Assembly: GCA_015680905.1 (NCBI GenBank)
Contig: CM027381.1
Coordinates: forward strand, 57,974,501 to 58,038,500
DNA: 64,000 nucleotides
Reading direction: 5' to 3'
Source of the DNA: Coptis chinensis
Lineage: Eukaryota; Streptophyta; Magnoliopsida; Ranunculales; Ranunculaceae
Below are positions 24,784-35,959 of the stretch, piece after piece. Below the pieces are notes generated by a model. It made no database searches, was not told where the DNA came from, and saw only the letters and a list, made by a program, of their open reading frames with translations. The stretch's first letter is position 1; each line of letters opens with the position of its first letter. The position numbers and the translations under genes are program-made.

Positions 24784-26145
24784 TTAGTCCTTTTCGTGTA
24801 CTTCAAGATATGTTTTACCTTGATCCGTGCCTTTGTCACGGGTTCTTCCGATATCGCTAACCATGCCAACGGAAAAGCGGATGTCTAGCCTCGTCATAGC
24901 ATGGCGTACATTAAAGCTTCCCACGGTAGAAGCATAAGGAACCGCTTTCATGTCCTCTATCTCTTTTGGTGTCATGGGACACATATCCTTTGATAGAGGA
25001 ACTCCATGCTTGAAAGGCAAGAAACCTTTCTTGGAGTTTTGCATGTTAGAACGAGTCAACACAGCATCAATATAGGTAGCCTGAGATAAGCACAACATCT
25101 TTTTCTTGCGATCTCTTATAATTTTGATCCCAAGGATGTGACCTGCTTCTCCCAAGTCATTCATATCAAATAGTTTGGATAACCATACCCTTATGTCTGT
25201 CAACACTTTCACATTATTTCCAATGAGTAAGATGTCATCTACATAAAGCATAAGAATTACCACTATGTTTCCATCAAATATCTTGTACAAAACAAGATGC
25301 TCTTGACCTTTTTCAATGAATTCTTCTGGTTGCTCCATATAGATGGTTTCCTCAAGACTTCCATTAAGGAAAACTATTTTGACATCCATTTTATAGACCC
25401 ACTTACATCCAATGGGTTTTATACCATTGGGTGGCTCTACAAGCTCCCAGATATGATCAGAATCCATAGATTCCATCTCAGAATTCATTGCCTTTTGCCA
25501 AGATATTACATCTCTATCTTGGAGTGCTTCATTATAGGTCCAGGGATCAGGATATTGGTTATCAGTGGTTATGTCTAAAGACATTCCCAAACCAATCATC
25601 TATATGGTTGTCTAACAACCCTCCCACTACGACGAAGCACCTCTTATTCTTGTACGTCATTTGTGACACGTTGTGGTTCCTATTCTTGTATAATTGGTAC
25701 TGAAGTAGTTTAATGTCTCTCCTCTCAATACTTCTAGAATAATACTACTCTGGGTAAAATTTAATGCACTGCGAGTGGAATAAGATTAATGATGTATAAA
25801 TTGCCTTCTAATGTACCAGAACAGATAAAAAGTTTATTTTTCTTAATGACAATCTTGTCATTTAAAAGAAACAGAATATCCATCCTTAATTAACATAGAA
25901 ACTGAAATCAAGTTCTTTCTAAAATTAGGCACATAAAGACAATTCTTTAACACCTTAGTCTTATTTCTACCAAAAGATAAATAAACATCTCCCCACTCGC
26001 AATGACTACTTTTTTTCAGAAGCATCCCCAAAGATATGACAATCTCTCCAGCACTAAGTTTTCTGGTTTCCTGGAACCTCTGCAACGAAATGCAGACATG
26101 GTTAGTCGTTCCCGTATCTACACACCAGGTTCTGGTAGATAACAT
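24784..26145 (-). pseudogene. Copia B pol remnant: protease and RT, integrase deleted
   Basis: The protease (25858-26145) retains WCVDTGTTNHVC and a CLYVPNFRKNLISVS motif. RT (24784-25599) starts at the NEALQDRDVISWQKAMNSEM region and keeps the YVDDI active site near 25230-25245. Conserved RT blocks are missing on both sides of MDVKIVFLNGSLEETIYMEQ. No integrase lies between protease and RT. RNase H is barely recognisable to the left of 24784. Confidence 0.88.
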
Positions 26146-26165
26146 TGCTAAACATGTTTAAACTA

Positions 26166-26991
26166 CTAGTGCATGAGACATACCTCCATTATTCTCTTTG
26201 TTGAGAAGAGGACAATCTGGCTTCCAAATGTCCCACCGCCACACTTGTAGCATTTGCCCTTAGGCTTTTTCACAGCTCCTTGAGGTCCCATGCCCTTCTT
26301 TGTCATATTCTTATGCTTTTGAACATTATTCTTCTTCTTACCGCCATTAGGCGTAGAAGTAGAAACCTTTTCAGTAGCATAAACCTGAACATAACTATGC
26401 TTAAAGAGACTCTCAGCTGACTGAAGTTTTGTCATAAGCTCCGCCAAAGAATACAACCTTTTGTTCATGTTGTAGTTAAGGCGGAACGGTTCAAACCTCT
26501 CAGGCAGCATCATGAGAATGATATCGACATGTGTTTCCGCATCGATATCAGCTCCAAGGATCTCCAACTCATTCAGATAAACCATCATCTTGAGTATATG
26601 ATCCCTTACAAGAGTCCCTTCAGTCATAGTTGTGGTCATCAAGTTTTTCATGGCAGTTTGCCGAGCAGCCCTATTTTGGTGTCTGAAGAGTTCCGTGAGA
26701 TTGGCCATCATATCATAAGCCGTGGTCATGGCCTGATGCTGATGTTGCAGCACACCTGACATAGATGCCAGAATGTAACACCGTGACATCTCATCTGCCT
26801 TGATCCACTTCTTATATGTTCCTTTCTCCTCTTCTCCAGCAGAATCGTCAGGCTTAGGTGGGCATTCCTCATTGAGTACATATTTCTTCAGCAGTCAACA
26901 CGATATCCAAGTTGCGTTTCCAGTCTATGTAATTAGGGCCAAGAAGTTTGTTTTCCTTAAGAATAGTTGCTAGTAGGTTGAAAGTAACCAT
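26166..26991 (-). pseudogene. Copia B gag (UBN2-type), frameshifted
   Basis: The frame opens with ATG at 26991 (MVTFNLLATILKENKLLGPN), shifts by one base near 26885, then continues from about 26789 as a gag core (DMMANLTELFRHQNRAARQT, LPERFEPFRLNYNMN). A zinc knuckle begins CYKCGG near 26235 but is then lost, so the CCHC motif is truncated. Gag packages the element's RNA; this copy would not make a normal one. Confidence 0.88.
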
Positions 26992-27969
26992 TTTGAAAAC
27001 CTGAGAATCACATAAAATAACTATTATGTAGGGCAAAAACTTCTTAAGTTAATAACAAAAATTAATTAATTAATCAACCCATCACTTGTACCCTCCACAC
27101 CGAGAAGTAGTAAGCCACGATAGTGTGGACGTTTACCATTCTACATTCGTGGAAATACTTTTGGAGTTAACTTAAAAATCAATAAATTAACCCGTCAGCA
27201 CCCTATACACCGAGATGTAGTAAGCCACAATAGTGTGGACGTTTACCCTGATATGATCAATCGTGTAGAGAGGTTTTTCCTATTAGTTCTACTTCTCATC
27301 AACTTAACAGCACACCACTCCTTAAAGTGGACACATGCCATCTAGACAAGTAAAACTAAAATGCTGACCTTCTTTAGTCCTACAAATAATAGCAGTGACT
27401 CCGATGGGGAGGATACCATTACTTGCATCTAAGTGTATACCATTACTCAACTTCTTAGTCCATTATTTGTAATGAATTCCTTCAGATGGAAAAGTGAATC
27501 CATACATTAATAACTTCATATAGTTGTCCTTTAGAAGTTTGTTCTGGTAATCCGTAATTAGACTCATCCGATATGGAGGAAGGCACTAAAACCGACGCGC
27601 AAGTATAATTACATTACCAACAAACCAATAATGGAGACTGTGGGATTTATACGAAACTAAATTCCCGCTCCCACTTAGTTATTTAGAACTGAGGATCTTT
27701 ACGTTTCTTGGGTCGGGTCTATGTCCATGTTATCTATTATTCATGTGGGCTTAGTTTTTAACAAACATCCACAAATAAAAACATGCATATAGAATAAGCA
27801 AATATGAACAATAAAATGGAAAACAACTTTCCAACTGTTATGGCCCATATTCATTGCTCCATCCTGTTCACCGAACTCTTTTGGTTGCCTTCGCAAAATC
27901 ACTTCATAGACCCCCAAACAGCAAACAAAAATCATCTCATTATAGAAAAAAAAAAAATTTTCTTTCTGC

Positions 27970-28195
27970 CTTGAAGGGCGCGACCCGCGCTCCAAATATA
28001 GGTGTATAGGGCGCGTGGCGTGCTTATACCTTCAGCGACTTCCAGGTGCATCAGCGCAACCCGCGCTCCATTTTTGTCTATCCAAGGCGCGTGGCGATCT
28101 CACTTCCAGTTTCTCTCTTTTTGGCATTAAGGGCTCGACCCGCGCTCACTTCCAGGCGCTTTAACGCGATCCGCACTCCACCCGCGCTCCAGCGG
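27970..28195 (-). repeat. GC-rich GCGCGACCCGCGCTCC repeats in Copia B leader
   Basis: At least four copies of a GCGCGACCCGCGCTCC-like motif, alternating with GGCGCGTGGCG, between the primer binding site and gag. The same motif, as its complement, is repeated in the LTRs of the unrelated Copia A. Confidence 0.65.
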
Positions 28196-28471
28196 AAAAA
28201 ATTAAGATCCAGATTTCGACCCATCCAAATCTTGATCTTTTTGATTTTTTGATCTTTACAATAGATTACATCAATGATAAAAACAATAACACAATACATA
28301 CCGTGATTTAAATTACATCCATTGATAATCAAAACTTGTAAAACTGATCAATTTTTCATAAAATAAAAAACGATCCATTTCTTTCCAGAAATCATTCTGA
28401 CCATAACAGTTGGTCTAGATGCTTGCAAAATCATGTTAGAACAGTTCTACATCTACCAACAAATCTACATG

Positions 28472-28482
28472 CTCTGATACCA
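28472..28482 (-). other. Primer binding site of Copia B (tRNA-iMet)
   Basis: TGGTATCAGAG on the minus strand two bases after the 5' LTR, the same primer as Copia A. Confidence 0.9.
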
Positions 28483-28484
28483 AT

Positions 28485-29754
28485 TGTAGGAACTGTTATT
28501 TTCAGAACGAATATTTCTACAAACCGCGAGAACCCACACACAGCGGAATCAATGGGGTTCATGGTTTTGGATAGAAACATACCTTTTAGATCCGGTTTAG
28601 ATAACTCTAAGAATCTAAGCTTTATGAATCCGAATCAACAATCAACCCCTTGATCTTTTGTTGTATTCCTTTAGAACAGATTGGACGTTGTGTGGGCAAC
28701 GATCTACCAATCTCTTTCTTTCTCACAAAGCTAGATCCAATTTTGGATCTATCTTTCCTTGCCTCTTTTTCTAATCCAGATGAATAGTGAATAGGTTAAT
28801 TTTGGCCAAAGAGAAGAATGATTATATTTATAGGCTACAACAGGGACCATGAGGAGAAATTAGGGTTGGGCCTCCTGACGGGCTTGGGCTTTCCATGTTC
28901 GCCCAGAACACACGGCCCAAGTCTGTCAACAAATGGCTTATTCCACTAAAGGCCATTTTTGCACTACCTCCCTAATCCCAAATTACATGTCAGTGTTTAT
29001 GGGCACCATATTATATGCTCGTTGATCTCCCTGTATTTAAGATATCGAATGTCCATTGATTAAGTCAAGTTACTGACAACTATATTAATCAACTTCTTAT
29101 GTCCTTGAGTAGTACCACTCAACCTCATTGTCATGTCGAAATAAATCCACCTGCAGGATTTACATGACAATCTTTTTGAGCTCCTCAAGGGAACATCATC
29201 AACCCGACTTCCTGCGGGTCATGGATTCCTTTTATAATCAACAACACACCTTACATACAATGTCATTATCCAATCTATCGAGTTTATTGACTCATAAATG
29301 AATCTCACTCATTGATGATTTAAAGCAATGTACAATCCACGTAAGTGCCCGTTATGATATCCGGATTAAGAGGACAAGCATCCATAATAACAGAGGCGTT
29401 TGTTCTCTTATACAGTCAGTATAAAGAGAAAAAACCTCACTTGGTTCTGTTCAATACACACAAAGTGTACTAGTGTAATCCTATAGTCAAGATAGACTAA
29501 TACCATATTATACTACAACCGTACCAATGGTTTGTCCAAATCCATCTAGGTTGTGAACGATTACTTATACTTTATAAGGTATTGATGATATGATCTTACA
29601 TAGTTCAAGATCATGTACAACATAAAGTATTAGACACATGCATATAACTAATAACATATATAATATGCATAACATTTGCCCATATGATTCTCATTCAAAA
29701 AATGAGGAATTAGAGTTAATACAAAAGTAATACTTTTAGTATATAACCCTATCA
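28485..29754 (-). repeat. 5' LTR of Copia B (about 1.27 kb)
   Basis: Second copy of the LTR; the primer binding site sits beside it at 28472-28482. Confidence 0.94.
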
Positions 29755-30200
29755 ATATGAACATTGATTGTTCATACCTTCTTTAGGTATGAACAATCCG
29801 TGTTCATACGCAAAAAAAATGAACCCAAAATAGATATGAACATTGATTGTTCATACCCAAAACAAACATGAACAATAAATGTTCATACCCAAAACATATA
29901 TGAATATTGATTGTTCATATATGTTTTTTTAAAAAAACATGAACCCAAAACAAATATGAACATTGATTGTTCATACCCAAAATATATATGAACAATAAAT
30001 GTTCATACCAAAAACATATCTGAACATTGATTGTTCATACCCAAAACAGATATGAAAAATACTTGTTCATACTAACAAAAACAGATGAACCCAAAGCAGA
30101 TATGAACAATAAATGTTTATACCAAAAACAGATATGAACAATACGTGTTCATACTTAAAGTAGGTATGAACAATACATGTTCAACAGTAAAAAATGAATA
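29755..30200. repeat. Palindromic minisatellite, right part
   Basis: Continuation of the TATGAACA...TGTTCATA array cut by Copia B. It fades into AATAATCATTG sequence just before the tRNA-like feature. Confidence 0.85.
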
Positions 30201-30231
30201 ATCATTGTTTGATTAACATTAAAATGTTAGA

Positions 30232-30304
30232 GGATCTTGGTGGAATCGAACCACCATCACCTTTGGATATCTCCAAAGTGCTCGCCCATTTGAGCTAAAG
30301 TTCC
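30232..30304 (-). tRNA. tRNA-like sequence, probably a pseudogene
   Basis: The 73 nt fold as a cloverleaf. The acceptor is GGAACTT/AAGATCC with one A-A mismatch; the D stem GCTC/GAGC is perfect. The anticodon stem CTTTG/CAAAG has an 8-nt loop GAGATATC, and the T arm GGTGG-TTCGATT-CCACC is perfect. A and B box promoters fit (TAGCTCAAATGGG and GGTTCGATTCC). The oversized anticodon loop leaves the anticodon uncertain (GAT or TAT, both Ile), and the acceptor mismatch argues for a pseudogene or a SINE head. Confidence 0.45.
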
Positions 30305-30918
30305 ACCAGGGTTTAATTATTAAAAAAAAAAAGATAAAATGATAATGGTGTGATACTTCATCTTCAATGTGAACATTGGATAATGGTTGCCATCTTTGTT
30401 CAACTTCTTTAAAATAAATGAAGTATGAACAGGTTTTTTCTCATAATTTAGTTTGATTAAAACAGGGGAAGGGGTTTTGGGTTTTCTCTCTCTCGTAATT
30501 TCGTTGATTAAAACAGGGAAGGGATTCTTTGTAGTTTGATGAGGTCGTCATGAATCAAAAGTCACGTCGGTTAAGGAGAAGAAAGGGGTTTTGGGTTTTC
30601 AATCCATTTTGTTTATTTGGGTAAAAAAGTGGTATTTAAGAAATATAAAATAAACCGGGCCAACTTATTTTGTCCTTGAGGGATATTAAAATCAAGAAAT
30701 TGGGTCCGTGAGTTATTTCATTGATGAAAATGGTTTGATGAGTTATTTCATTTTGTTCTACAGTTGTTCTGAATTGAAATTCGGCCCAATTTCTTGTTGA
30801 CGCATTGTATATGTCCCTTATTTTGTTTTCCATGCGAGATTTTCAGATACTATATTATTGCATTGGGCAACCAATATTTATAGAATCTAGTTTTTTTCTT
30901 TTATTAAGAAAGGGGATA
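30305..30918. other. Intergenic, nothing recognised
   Basis: AT-rich sequence with a duplicated GTTTTGGGTTTTC-type stretch near 30475 and 30588. No gene seen. Confidence 0.3.
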
Positions 30919-31320
30919 TAGTTATATGAACTCTACTTTATAGTGACACTAAAGTTATCCCACTCTCAAAAGTGGACTTATGAGATGAATTGAGGGCTAA
31001 TTTTTTGTGGAGATATACATCACAATCACATGATGGAGAACACCACCACAAAAAATCAACCCAATTGAATATATGTTTAACCTTATCAAAAGTTGTTATC
31101 AAATCAAAAAAATCTAGGCCATTGGATAATTACATAATATTTTTGACGAGGTTGTGCATCTTCAAATGAATTGATTTTTTGTGAGTATGATCTCTATTGT
31201 GTGGAGAACATTTTTACCAAAAATCAGCTTCTAATTTAGATTTAGTGGTGGAGTCACTTTAAGTGGAGTTTATATAACCATCCGATCTCCATTTAGGAGG
31301 TGGTAGAGTTCATATAACTA
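30919..31320. mobile_element. MITE with TAGTTATATGAACTCTAC termini
   Basis: TAGTTATATGAACTCTAC at the left is exactly repeated in reverse complement at 31303-31320. The 402-bp body is non-coding. A target duplication is not clear, so the superfamily is open. Confidence 0.6.
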
Positions 31321-31609
31321 AACTAGTGGAAATATGTACACATAAACCTCAACAAGCAAGTAGAACGGTGTAGTGTTTTGGGTTGAGGCAAACAAATAGT
31401 AATAAGTTGATTGATATGATTTCAAAATGGTGCAAAGTTCCTTATTTCGAATTAGGGAGCCAACTTCACAAATCATGAATTAATAAATCAAAATGTGTTT
31501 CTCGATCATTAAACTTTTAGAATAGATTATACTAGATTTTGGACCCCCATACGCCCAGGATCTATTAAATATTTTGTGTGTTAAAAAGGCTTTACAAAAT
31601 GTCTAACAC

Positions 31610-32270
31610 AAATTTTCAAATTAGAATATATTTTTATTGAAAATAAACCAAAATACGTTAATGACCAGCGATTATGGTGCATAAGTACTTGGAAACTAAG
31701 GAACAAATTAAGATAGTCTCTTCACTTTGTGGTTTATGATATTAATCCGTAATTTTCAAATGGAATTATCTTAAACTCGATCTAGATTTTATAATAGTTT
31801 TCTTATATTTATGGTGATTTAGCGGCAAATTTTCGAATCAGAATATATTTTTATTGAAAATAAAATGAAATACGTTAATGAGCAGCGATTATAGTGCATA
31901 AGTACTTGGAAACTAAGAGATCAAATTGAGATAGCCTATTCATTTTGTGGTTTAGGATATTAATCTGTAATTTTCAAATAGAATTATCTTAAACTCGATC
32001 TAGCTTGTATAATAGTTTTATTAGATTTATGATGATTTAGCAGCAAATTTTGGAATCAAAATATATTTTTATTGAAAATAAACCGAAATACGTTAATGTG
32101 CAGCAATTATGGTGCATAAGTACTTGGAAACTAAGTGATCAAATTGAGATAGCCTCTTCACTTTGTGGTTTAGAATATTAATCCGTAATTTTCAAATGGA
32201 ATTATCTTAAACTCGATCTAGCTTGTATAATAGTTTTATTAGATTTATGGTGATTTAGCGGTAAATCATC
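31610..32270. repeat. Tandem repeat, three copies of about 218 bp
   Basis: The block AATATATTTTTATTGAAAAT, then TACGTTAATG, GCATAAGTACTTGGAAACTA and TTATCTTAAACTCGATCTAG, recurs three times with starts near 31624, 31841 and 32059. The copies differ at scattered positions. No reading frame is preserved. Confidence 0.8.
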
Positions 32271-32379
32271 ACCGTTCGGCTTACGTACTAATATGTACAA
32301 ATCACTAAAATAGACTGATTGTTTCTATATCCTCAAAGAATATACTACTCTCACTTAAAAATATTTATCATAGGAACAT

Positions 32380-32801
32380 TGTATTCACCACAAATTACAC
32401 TACTGATCTCCCTAGTCTCTCACTCACTCTCTAGTCACTCTTTTTCTTTTTTTCTCCCCTCTTTCTTTCTCACTACTGTTCCTTTTTATATCACCCCTCC
32501 TTCTCTCTCATCCCTTGATCTTTCTCCCATCCTCTGGTCCACCTCCACACACCTGTCCTCTTAGGGTTTCGCATCCCTGCTCTAATACTCCCCGTTCCTT
32601 TTCCCTTACGCTACCTTTTCTTTGACTCTGACCACTCTTCTCTCACATGCTTCTGTACCACTCTGCTCTCACATGCTTTTGTACGACCTGACCCCCATTA
32701 TAGTGCCACGGCCTCGATCCGGTGTTTCACGCCTCCCCTTTCTTACTCTACTTCGGGCCAGCGGACATGCCACCTTAGTGGTCACGAAATATGCTAATAC
32801 A
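32380..32801 (-). repeat. 3' LTR of Tat element 1 (422 bp)
   Basis: TG...CA ends; matches 42105-42501 with small indels and scattered substitutions. Confidence 0.93.
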
Positions 32802-33440
32802 GATGCCCCCTCTCGGCCCTCGGATCCGATTGGGTCCACGGGCTGAGATTTGCCAACTAACCCCTTGTGGTGTTGTCCCATCCTGGGGTCTGTCGCTTGC
32901 TTTTGAAACATCACTTCATCTGACATCCCTATTCTCACGCCCGTTCTGAACCTCGCGTCATTGAACACGTGTCTCATAGCACATGCCTCTCAGCGCATGC
33001 GTCACCACCTTTACCTCTTCAAGTTTCGTGTGACCACGTGTCTCTTCTTGGGTGGTCCTTTTCTTTGCTTTTCACGCTTTTACCCCTGCCTCTTCGAATC
33101 CCGCCCAAAATAAAACTCTTTGCTCACTCATTTCGTCTCCCTACCTCAAAGCTTTGTCTCTCCAGTTCAAAAACTTGTCTTCCCTTTCTAGCACCCACAG
33201 TTCCCATATCTTCCCTTCCTTTCTCTCCGGTGAACCTTTCTTCTCTCTTGCTCCCGTTCCACAATAGATCACCGTCCGGTTTTTGCTTCTCCCTGAACAA
33301 GTTTGTACTTTCCCTTATTTTCCGTTTATAGTGCATTTCTGTTTGAATGCGTTTGTTTCTCTTCCGGCTGTTCACCTTCCCCTTCATCGAATGCTCTTTG
33401 TAATCCAAGACCCATTTTGTCTTTGAACATTGATTTCACC

Positions 33441-35690
33441 ATGTCTGACTCCCCTTCTGGTGGCTCCTCCGCTACTAGATCTGCCGGATCTGGGGCTTCG
33501 TCCCCCATATCTACTGGCTCCCCTGCCCAATCTAAATCTTTTGGACCCACCGCAGACCGGTCGGAGTCCCCTTCTTTGGGGCCCACTCGTTCATTCCCCG
33601 TCCCCTCCACCTCGGGGAGACCTTCTATGCTTCCTCCTTCCCCTCTCGTTATTGCAGGCCTAACTTGGTTGCCGTTCAAGCTGCTTACGGCATCCCGGAG
33701 GACGTGATTCTAGAACATGTACCGGGTGTCACCCACTTTCCTCACCTTGTACCACCACGGCCCGGGTTTTTAGTAGCCACTGTGGGGCAAATTGCCACTG
33801 GACTCCGCTTCCCCCTATCCCTACTGGACGTTGAAGTCTGCAATCACTTCAACATCCTACCGTGTCAAGGTATCGACAACTTCTGGCAAATCATGTATGC
33901 CGCTAATTACTACAACAAAACGAATATCCCGTGGATTGGCCTGCATGACATCACGACTCATTACTTCATAAAGAAGAGTACCAAACTGGGGAGCATAGGG
34001 TATCAGTCATTTTGGGTGCGTCCGCAGAAGAAGTCTTTCGTTATCCGCATCACCTCCTCTGACAAAGTGTGGCACCATTACCCTCCGTATGTGTCTGGGA
34101 ATTTCCTTTCCACGGATCTTCCCCCCGAACTATCTTTGAGACACTCCCATTTCATTGATCGCAGTGAGTGTAGTTAGCTGCTCTGTTTGCCCTTGGGATG
34201 ATCCCTTTCTTAATGCGTCTACTTTTTTATGTTTCAGGTTGGGCCCTAGACTTACACTCCCAAGTATATGCCGGTGTCTCCTCTGAGATTTTCAACAGAC
34301 TTCGCGGCCTAGGAGACAGCCAGTGTGACATTCTCAGCATCAACCCTAACAAAGGCAGCCCGCTCCTTCTAGATCCTTCCCTTAAAGATATCGGAAAGTA
34401 CTGCGGTCCTTTATACCTTCTTCCGCTACCCAAGGAGAGGAAATCCAAACTGTCTCCCCCCAAAAGCCGGCGAGCGAAGCGCCCGGTTCATCGGTCCTTC
34501 GGGTATACCACCAAAATCTCTCATAGTCAAGCTCTCGCACAGAAGGCCGTTGCTTCCCAGACTCGTGAGGCCCCCATTAGCTCTCCAGCGACTATTCCTG
34601 ATCCTGTCCCCAGATCCTATTCTTCCATAGCTGATTGGGAGGACGACTTTGCTCCCCCCCCTGACATGGACGTCTCCAAACTTAGGCTTTGGGAGAATGA
34701 TTCAGATGGTGAGGCCCCCTCCACTGCCGCAGCCAAGGGCCCTCTTGCCAAGAAGGCCAATACCACTGCCTCTACCACCAACGCTCCTACCTCTCGGTCC
34801 ACTTCACTGCGGCCTGTAGCCCCACCACGCCGCTACGAGAAGGAGGCAGTCCCCATCGGTCCCCTGTCCGTGGGGCCAGTAGAACTCTGGCACCCCCAAT
34901 TTAAGCCTAGGGACCGGTATATCACCACTCGGGACTCCGCACTGGACAATCCAATGGTGGCCGCCTCCCTGTTCTTCAGCTCCCATCTCCCTAGGGACCA
35001 AGCTTACGGGGACTCTGGCTCATATGCCTCCCACCAGGCTGCTATCTACACCGGATGGGAGAGGGTACGTCTTCCCCGCTTTTTCCCTTTCCTTCGTTAC
35101 TGCTCAACTCTTCCTAACTTTGTCTCCTTTTCCAGCTGAGCCTTGACGTGGGCTATGTTATCTGCGGCCTCACCAATACCCTGGATGCCCTCGAAACTGT
35201 AAAGACGGAGATCCACAGACCAGAGGGGTGGAAGGCAAGGTATGCTCAGTTGGAGGTGGAGAGAAACAAAGACCGCCTCGCAGCCATCAAACATCACAAG
35301 GAGCTTCAATGTGCAGAGCAAGCTCACCAGGACTACGTGGCTGGCGTCACTCCTCAACTGGAGTGTCAGAGGGAGTCGGATAGGACTGCGGCCAAGGCTG
35401 ACCTTGAACAATCACTGAAGGACGTAGCAGAACACTTCAAAGCCTTGGCCTCCAAAAAGATAGCCCAGGAGCTGAAGCAACAATTAGAAGCCCTCACCGC
35501 AGTTGGACGTCTTCTCCCTTACCAGCCCCCTGCTACCGCCCCTCCTGATTCCGCGGTCACCTCCCCTGCTCTGGGCCCGGAGGCTGTTGTCCATTCTGCC
35601 ATGTCAAACTCTCCTATAGATGTGGATGAAACTACTGAGGTGGTGGAGGAGGATCAACTGCCAGTGGAGGCCTCGGAAGATCCCAAGTGA
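33441..35690 (+). CDS. Antisense, intron-containing gene of Tat element 1 (PF04195-like domain plus coiled coil)
   Basis: It lies opposite to gag-pol, between integrase and 3' LTR. The likely start is ATG 33441 with a Ser/Pro-rich leader. The frame changes near 33657, where TTATTGCAG could be an acceptor, though a frameshift is equally possible. Exons 33658-34163, 34238-35064 and 35136-35690 join in phase through introns with GTGAGT...TTTCAG and GTACGT...TTCCAG. The core reads RPGFLVATVGQIATGLRFPL, LDVEVCNHFNILPC and YVSGNF, resembling the 'putative gypsy type transposon' domain (PF04195-like). A proline/serine-rich middle follows, then a charged, alpha-helical C-terminus (VERNKDRLAAIKHHKELQ) likely to form a coiled coil. 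The total is about 700 residues. The three exons from 33658 have no stop, unlike gag-pol. A related gene lies at 61700-63932. Function unknown. Confidence 0.72.
34164..34237 (+). other. Intron of the antisense gene (element 1)
   Basis: Donor GTGAGT, acceptor TTTATGTTTCAG, 74 bp. Translation through it would stop at TAG within four codons, while removal keeps the frame (phase 1). Confidence 0.7.
35065..35135 (+). other. Second intron of the antisense gene (element 1)
   Basis: Donor AGG/GTACGT, acceptor CTCCTTTTCCAG, 71 bp, phase 0. Unspliced, the frame ends at the TGA right after the acceptor. Confidence 0.7.
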
Positions 35691-35959
35691 CGTTTGTTTG
35701 TGTTTAGCTTTGGATGTTTATCCATCTGTTATGCAATTCTGATAACTCAAGTTTTTGTTATAACTCGCGGTCCTGGATTTTTGGGTAGTCCCAGTAGGTC
35801 GCAGGGGAACTTATTTCTTGTCAACCACTTTGCCCATGGTTAATCTTGGTGATAATTGTATCTCTTCTTGTGTAGTGCGTGCCGCTCTATCCATACTTGC
35901 TGGCTTCTTTGCACCACACAGGCATTTGCCAAACCTACACGTTCACCCAACGCTGCCTG

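Larger units (their letters stand above)
22969..29754 (-). mobile_element. Copia LTR retrotransposon B, internally deleted
   Basis: LTRs at 22969-24245 and 28485-29754 start TGTAGGAAC and end ACCCTATCA or ACTCTATCA. A perfect target duplication ATATG lies at 22964-22968 and 29755-29759, inside the minisatellite. Gag, protease and RT remnants are on the minus strand; the integrase is missing. The LTRs are very similar over their whole length, so insertion is more recent than for most neighbours. Confidence 0.95.

Noticed and set aside
32319-33331. Ser/Leu-rich plus-strand frames upstream of the antisense gene
   Set aside because: They cross the LTR boundary and have no domain or conserved counterpart in the second element.
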